17,872 nucleotides of DNA, taken from contig CAZKYP010000057.1 of assembly GCA_964556885.1 (NCBI GenBank), positions 1 to 17,872 of the forward strand, in the 5' to 3' direction. The notes under the pieces were generated by a model. The model was not told the origin of the DNA, made no database searches, and was given only the letters and a program-made list of their open reading frames with translations. The DNA is from CAZKYP01 sp964556885. Its GTDB lineage: Bacteria > Planctomycetota > Phycisphaerae > Sedimentisphaerales > Anaerobacaceae. Positions 14,416 to 17,872 of this stretch are shown piece after piece (position 1 is the first letter of the stretch; each line of letters opens with the position of its first letter). The translations under genes and the position numbers were made by a program.

Positions 14416-14440
14416 CATCATCGAGTATAGATCGATGATG
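14416..14440. repeat. Perfect 9-bp inverted repeat in the sulfatase-fold leader
   Basis: CATCATCGA, a 7-base centre GTATAGA, then TCGATGATG. The arms are perfectly complementary. As DNA it could be an operator for a dimeric regulator; as RNA, a hairpin in the 5' leader. No run of T follows directly, so it is not a plain terminator. Confidence 0.6.
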
Positions 14441-14520
14441 TATTATATAAATCAATATAAGAATACATACTGTATGAAAGAGTTTTTTGGGGATCGAGCC
14501 AGCCGCGGCTATTTGCAATC

Positions 14521-16077
14521 ATGAACATAGTACTGTTAGTATGCGACGCGTTAAGGGCATCCAGTCTCGGATGCTACGGATATGACAAAAATACATCTCC
14601 AAATATCGACAGGATAGCCGAACAGGGAGTACGTTTTTCCAACGCATTTTCAACAATAAATTCCACCGATCCGTCCTTTACAACCATATTTACCGGCAAA
14701 CACCCGCTCTCTCACGGCCTGCGTCACCATGCCAAAATGGTCACTGCAACCGAAAAGAGCTACACAACGAATTTAAAATTCCTGCCGGAAATTCTCAAAG
14801 AACATAATTTCACCACGATTGGAATCGACTGGCTGGGTAAATGGCACAGAAGAGGCTATGATTATTATGCGGGTGTCAGAAATTCCCTGACAAGCAGTGT
14901 TCAACCGGATTCCGAACCAGGTAAAAACAAAAATGTACCTGTTGATCAAAAAGAACGTCTGAAAATCGCTTATTCGAACCTGAAACCCAAACGTTTTAAG
15001 GATCTCATTTTTCCTTCGCGAGGCAGTTGGTATTATTATCTGCCTTCCGAACTCAGGAGATACATCAGAGCAGTTGCTCTTTCTGCAAACACCAAACTCG
15101 GAAAGAGTCTGTCGGGCCGCAAGAAAAGGCCGTTCCTGACCGACTCAGCCGGATTGTCCGATCTGGCGATTCAGTACATCAAAAAATTTGCCGGCAAACA
15201 AAACTTTTTCCTGTTCGTTCATTATTGGGACAACCATATCCCGTATACGGCCCCTCGCTCATTCGTTAGGGATTTCCTGCAAAATCATAAATACCCGAAA
15301 ACAAAGATTTCCACTATTCTCAAGGACCTGGGCGGGACAAAGGCGGAATATCTGATAAACAGAACCACCCGCGGGAAACTGCCGAAAACTGTCGGTGAAA
15401 TAATGGCCCACTACGATGCGTCCATCAAATACGTGGACTCAAATATCGGCAGAATATACAAGACCATCGAAGAAGCCGGCATTTTGGACGACACCCTGGT
15501 TTTGATAACCGCCGACCACGGAGAAAGCCACATTGAGCATGATATCTACTTCGACCATCACGGTCTGTACGATCCTCAGTTAAAAATTCCCTTAATAATT
15601 CACCACCCGGAAATGCCCGCCGGTTCCGTATATGACCAATTTGTGCAGCATTTCGACATTGTGCCGACGATACTGGAATTAACCAGGATAAAAGATATAG
15701 GCATAAAACTCGACGGAATGAGCCTTATGAATCTCATAAAAGGACTGGGGTGGGACCGTGATTTCGTTGTCGCCGAGGAAATGAGCGCCCATGAAAAACG
15801 GATGATACGGGACAAGAATTATAAATATATTAAGGCACTTAACCAGGAAAAATGCTACCTGTGTATGAAATATCACTCCAAGGGGGATGAATTCTATGAC
15901 CTTCAGACCGACCCGGAAGAAAAAGTAAATATAATAGACAATCCCAAACACGAAAAGTATAAAACCATGCTCGAACAATATATTTCCGCCCTTGAAAAAC
16001 CAAAGGAAGGCAAGGAAGTGGCATTCGAAGATGAAGAAGAGGTAAACAAGAGGCTGGAAGCTTTAGGGTATATCTAA
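14521..16077 (+). CDS. Sulfatase-fold enzyme with Thr nucleophile (probably not a sulfatase)
   Basis: A 518-residue protein without a signal peptide. It has the sulfatase layout: NIVLLVCDALRASSLGCYGY (2-21) with metal ligand D9; STDPSFTTIFTGKHPLSHG (48-66) at the active site; HYWDNHIPY (234-242); ITADHGES (329-336) with D332-H333; DHHGLYDPQLKIPLIIHHP (345-363); and DEFYDLQTDPEEKVNI (456-471), the usual sulfatase end. The site reads T-D-P-S-F where sulfatases have C/S-x-P-x-R, so both the formylglycine residue and the arginine are absent. T49 lies ten residues before the Gly of TG, as in phosphodiesterases and phosphoethanolamine transferases, which favours phosphate chemistry. The ATG has no recognisable Shine-Dalgarno; a GC-rich palindrome occupies that place. 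It is transcribed alone, divergent from the phosphodiesterase-type gene, and its C terminus is RLEALGYI. Confidence 0.85.
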   Translation: MNIVLLVCDALRASSLGCYGYDKNTSPNIDRIAEQGVRFSNAFSTINSTDPSFTTIFTGKHPLSHGLRHHAKMVTATEKSYTTNLKFLPEILKEHNFTTIGIDWLGKWHRRGYDYYAGVRNSLTSSVQPDSEPGKNKNVPVDQKERLKIAYSNLKPKRFKDLIFPSRGSWYYYLPSELRRYIRAVALSANTKLGKSLSGRKKRPFLTDSAGLSDLAIQYIKKFAGKQNFFLFVHYWDNHIPYTAPRSFVRDFLQNHKYPKTKISTILKDLGGTKAEYLINRTTRGKLPKTVGEIMAHYDASIKYVDSNIGRIYKTIEEAGILDDTLVLITADHGESHIEHDIYFDHHGLYDPQLKIPLIIHHPEMPAGSVYDQFVQHFDIVPTILELTRIKDIGIKLDGMSLMNLIKGLGWDRDFVVAEEMSAHEKRMIRDKNYKYIKALNQEKCYLCMKYHSKGDEFYDLQTDPEEKVNIIDNPKHEKYKTMLEQYISALEKPKEGKEVAFEDEEEVNKRLEALGYI

Positions 16078-16101
16078 CAGCACTTTGTACAGAGGCAAAT
16101 C

Positions 16102-16142
16102 AAAAAAACGATTCCACCTTAACAAATCGTAAAGTGGAATCG
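16102..16142 (-). terminator. Intrinsic terminator after secreted paralogue 1
   Basis: On the minus strand CGATTCCAC (16142-16134) and GTGGAATCG (16117-16109) form a perfect 9-bp stem with a 16-nt loop, followed directly by seven T (16108-16102). The stem begins 51 nt after the stop of the gene at 16194-16829. On the plus strand no T-run follows, so it is a poor terminator for the sulfatase-fold gene that ends at 16077. Confidence 0.8.
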
Positions 16143-16193
16143 CACCGATTGTCCCCCCAATATCAGAATCAATTTACAGGATTGATATTTTAA

Positions 16194-16829
16194 CTAATCA
16201 GTCCCATGATAACCTTTGCTTTGAAGATAAGAGCGAAGATGGCTTCTTGCTTCAGTCATGTTCATGCTCTGCTGGTTATACATTTTCGTCCAACTGAGTT
16301 GCAATCTCAACGACAAATCACTGAACTGCAGTGAGTTGCTCATTCCCGGGGAATAAAATAACTGGTTACCATTAAACTGATTTGCAACCTCATTCGGGTC
16401 GGTATTACCGATATCCTTAATCGCGGCTTTTCCCCTGAATATCGATAAATCCCCACTACTTTCGTTCACTTCAGATTGAACAAGCACCCAGTTAATCGAC
16501 GATGGGGCCGAGTTAGTCACCCTCGTAATACCATCAAAGCTGGGAGTACTCTCCGAATACCATCTACTGCTCCCGCTTCTGCCATAATCAAACTGCGCTA
16601 CATCATTAATCCCCGAAACAGCACCATTAGGATCATAACTAACATCAAAAATCAGGTATCCCCTTGATGAACTATTTCCAAAACTCCAGGTACTACCGGA
16701 ACCGGAGGCGTACCAGTATTTGTTAGTCTTGTTGTAAACAAGAATATTATTATTTGCCGGCTGGGCCAGCAACGAATGGTTGATTGACAATAGAACCAAT
16801 ACTATAACGATTTTCGATAAATTTTTCAT
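16194..16829 (-). CDS. Secreted protein of unknown function, tandem family copy 1
   Basis: A 211-residue protein with a clear signal peptide (MKNLSKIVIVLVLLSINHSL, then LAQ, cleavage near residue 23). The mature part is rich in Ser and Asn and probably beta-rich: ILVYNKTNKYWYASG, RGYLIFDVSYDPNG, QFDYGRSG, INWVLVQSE, PNEVANQFNGNQLFYSPG and LSWTKMYNQQ, ending LQSKGYHGTD. I do not recognise a named domain. Copy 2 at 17025-17639 aligns over its whole length with spaced identities (I-x-V-Y-x-K-T, Y-D-x-x-G, Y-G-R, W-V-L, N-E-V-A, G-N-x-L-x-Y, P-G, G-Y). The ATG at 16829 has AAGGA (16837-16841) 7 nt upstream, so an 18-base extension to a TTG at 16847 is rejected. It lies between terminators at 16102-16142 and 16938-16968 and is probably transcribed on its own. 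Confidence 0.8.
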   Translation of the reverse strand: MKNLSKIVIVLVLLSINHSLLAQPANNNILVYNKTNKYWYASGSGSTWSFGNSSSRGYLIFDVSYDPNGAVSGINDVAQFDYGRSGSSRWYSESTPSFDGITRVTNSAPSSINWVLVQSEVNESSGDLSIFRGKAAIKDIGNTDPNEVANQFNGNQLFYSPGMSNSLQFSDLSLRLQLSWTKMYNQQSMNMTEARSHLRSYLQSKGYHGTD

Positions 16830-16937
16830 TTTATTTTCCTTTCCCAAAACATATAGATTACCAATCTTTAAACTGGGATATTCCTGATACTTTTACATCA
16901 AAGTTACAAAGATTTATCATATCCAACTCTCATTCAG

Positions 16938-16968
16938 AAAAAAGGTTTCTCAAATCACAATTGAGAAA
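16938..16968 (-). terminator. Intrinsic terminator after secreted paralogue 2
   Basis: On the minus strand TTTCTCAA (16968-16961) and TTGAGAAA (16953-16946) form a perfect 8-bp stem with a 7-nt loop, followed by CC and six T (16943-16938). It begins 56 nt after the stop of the gene at 17025-17639, and it separates copy 2 from copy 1. Confidence 0.75.
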
Positions 16969-17024
16969 GAATCGTTAATAATTCTCAATATTTATAAATA
17001 CCGGTATTCGTTAAAACTCCACAT

Positions 17025-17639
17025 CTACCCTGGAACCTCCGGATCATAACCTCTGACTTCGAGCCAATTGTCAATATCAGCCAGTGCATCAAAGATATCG
17101 AATTCGTTCCGATTGTACCTCCGGGTCCATCTCTCATGCCACTTTAGAGTCCATTCACACATCCGCATTTCACCAAGCCCGGGCCAATAAGCCAGATGAT
17201 TTCCCTTGAGATTTCTGGCCACCTCGTTTATGCCTCTGCTTTGTATCCTGGCTCTTTTAACATCTCCTTTGACCATAATTATCCCGCCGTCGCCATCGCC
17301 GGGATCCAACTCCGCAAGAACCCATCTAACATGGTTTCCATCCACAACTCTTACAATAGCAAAGTCGTGCTGAACCTCCGTATATACCTTATCACCATCG
17401 TTATTCCTACCATACTCCACCTGATAAGCATCGACGACCTCGTCAATATTGCCATCTTCATCATACGTGACTTCAAGTACCAAAAATCCTTTGCCTGAAT
17501 CCATGGTACCGGTCCATTCCATACCTTCCTCTGCTGCCCAGCACTTCAGGGTCTTTTGGTAGACAATAATCTCGGCCTGTGCCGGAGAGCAAATTACCAG
17601 GACAGCTAACAACATTATTAACTTCACTATCATTTTCAT
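17025..17639 (-). CDS. Secreted protein of unknown function, tandem family copy 2
   Basis: A 204-residue protein with a strong signal peptide (MKMIVKLIMLLAVLVICS then PAQA, cleavage after residue 22). The mature part is rich in charged residues: EIIVYQKTLKCWAAEE, KGFLVLEVTYDEDGNI, YQVEYGRNNDGD, VRWVLAELDPGDGDGG, GINEVARNLKGNHLAYWPG and LKWHERWTRRYNRNEFD, ending WLEVRGYDPEVPG. These blocks match copy 1 in order, so the two are paralogues, but copy 2 has replaced Ser/Asn with Asp/Glu/Lys/Arg at many places. There is no recognised domain; two Cys remain in the mature part. The ATG at 17639 has a full AGGAGG (17647-17652) 7 nt upstream, which overrules an in-frame start at 17717. Its own terminator follows at 16938-16968. 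Confidence 0.82.
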   Translation of the reverse strand: MKMIVKLIMLLAVLVICSPAQAEIIVYQKTLKCWAAEEGMEWTGTMDSGKGFLVLEVTYDEDGNIDEVVDAYQVEYGRNNDGDKVYTEVQHDFAIVRVVDGNHVRWVLAELDPGDGDGGIIMVKGDVKRARIQSRGINEVARNLKGNHLAYWPGLGEMRMCEWTLKWHERWTRRYNRNEFDIFDALADIDNWLEVRGYDPEVPG

Positions 17640-17646
17640 TTTATTG

Positions 17647-17652
17647 CCTCCT
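17647..17652 (-). promoter_or_regulatory. Shine-Dalgarno of secreted paralogue 2
   Basis: A complete AGGAGG on the minus strand, 7 nt before the ATG at 17639. It is the strongest ribosome binding site in the window and suggests this secreted protein is well translated. Confidence 0.75.
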
Positions 17653-17743
17653 GTTCTCAATTTGTTCAATAAATAATTCTGCTGATCAAACACGTCCAAA
17701 TACATGAATCCCCACATCTAAACTTTTATATCCACTACAATCA

Positions 17744-17783
17744 AATAATAAAAGGATTCCACCATAATAATGATGACGGAATC
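17744..17783 (-). terminator. Probable terminator after the third secreted paralogue
   Basis: On the minus strand GATTCCGTC (17783-17775) pairs with GGTGGAATC (17763-17755) through nine pairs, two of them G-U in RNA, around an 11-nt loop. A T-rich tail follows (CTTTTATTATTT). It begins 63 nt after the stop codon at 17847-17849. Its arms share GCGATTCC and GGTGGAATC with the terminator of copy 1. Confidence 0.6.
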
Positions 17784-17846
17784 GCTCCATCGACATATTC
17801 AATTATAATTATAATCATAACCTCAACCGGCAAGAAATTTTATTAA

Positions 17847-17872
17847 CTAAATTTCTTCCGGATCGTATCCTC
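17847..17872 (-). CDS. C-terminal end of a probable third secreted paralogue (cut by right window edge)
   Basis: The minus strand entering the window at its right edge reads G-Y-D-P-E-E-I then TAG. This matches the end of copy 2 (GYDPEVPG) and the GY near the end of copy 1. Downstream, a terminator lies at the same distance as for the other two copies. Only seven full codons are visible, so the call rests on that short match plus the repeated gene-terminator layout; the rest of the gene is outside the window. Confidence 0.55.

Larger units (their letters stand above)
14209..14520. other. Divergent regulatory spacer between the two phosphatase-superfamily genes
   Basis: This spacer of 312 bases shows no credible gene; a 60-codon minus frame in it looks like chance. 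It contains one candidate promoter for each direction, with -35 boxes about 40 bp apart (separate entries). It also has a perfect 9-bp inverted repeat at 14416-14440, a short palindrome CATAC-T-GTATG at 14466-14476 and a perfect 10-bp palindrome AGCCGCGGCT at 14501-14510. The palindrome lies ten bases before the sulfatase-fold start codon, where a ribosome binding site would normally be. Confidence 0.55.

Noticed and set aside
14336..14518. 60-codon minus-strand open frame in the divergent spacer
   Set aside because: No ribosome site and no recognisable motif, and it overlaps the predicted promoter and inverted repeat of the sulfatase-fold gene.
14521..16077. True formylglycine-dependent sulfatase
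   Set aside because: The C/S-x-P-x-R site reads T-D-P-S-F, lacking both the modified residue and the arginine.
16109..16142. Hairpin as terminator of the plus-strand sulfatase-fold gene
   Set aside because: The T-run exists only on the minus-strand side; downstream on the plus strand the sequence is CACCGATTGTCCCCCC. It could act weakly by its stem but is better assigned to the minus-strand gene.
1..17872. Mobile element, CRISPR array, tRNA or rRNA
   Set aside because: No transposase or integrase motifs, no regularly spaced repeats, and no cloverleaf or rRNA-like segments were recognised on either strand.

Overview
This window is part of a surface-glycan (exopolysaccharide, O-antigen or glycolipid) biosynthesis and decoration region, followed by a short tandem family of secreted proteins of unknown function. 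The organism appears to be a Gram-negative-type environmental bacterium: many Shine-Dalgarno sites, sigma70-like promoters, cleavable signal peptides and a moderately AT-rich base composition. The mix of sulfatase-fold and phosphodiesterase-fold enzymes with methyltransferases and an MBOAT/SGNH pair would suit Planctomycetota or a relative. That assignment is an impression, not something the sequence proves. No rRNA, tRNA, CRISPR array, transposase or integrase is visible.

Left block (1-7811, all minus strand): reading in the direction of transcription, it starts with an O-carbamoyltransferase and a methyltransferase carrying a Trm112-like zinc ribbon. Next come an SxtJ-type membrane protein, a 52-residue DUF5989/SxtK-type membrane peptide and a membrane-anchored SGNH hydrolase. 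Then follow a class I methyltransferase, a CgeB-like glycosyltransferase, another methyltransferase and the first 33 codons of a GT4-type glycosyltransferase cut by the left edge. A near-consensus promoter at 4409-4436 can restart transcription in front of the small membrane peptide.

Middle block: an AT-rich spacer (7812-8127) separates the carbamoyltransferase from a divergent plus-strand pair, an AlgI-like MBOAT acyltransferase and an AlgX/AlgJ-like SGNH protein. This pair probably moves an acyl group across the membrane and onto the glycan. It meets, with an 8-bp convergent overlap, a minus-strand set of three: FkbM-like methyltransferase, GT-A glycosyltransferase and a type I phosphodiesterase-fold enzyme. 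Divergent from the last, across a 312-bp spacer with two candidate promoters and a perfect 9-bp inverted repeat, is a sulfatase-fold enzyme with Thr where a true sulfatase has the formylglycine Cys.

Right block (16102-17872, minus strand): two complete secreted proteins, clearly paralogous but diverged, and the last seven codons of a probable third copy. Each has an intrinsic terminator about 50-65 nt after its stop, and the terminators of copies 1 and 3 share arm sequences.

Together, the left and middle blocks could glycosylate, methylate, carbamoylate and O-acylate one polymer or glycolipid, with two alkaline-phosphatase-superfamily enzymes adding or removing phosphate-type groups. No flippase, polymerase, chain-length regulator or nucleotide-sugar synthesis gene lies in the window, so it is probably an internal part of a larger locus. 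The least explained elements are the small SxtJ/SxtK-type membrane proteins and the tandem secreted family.
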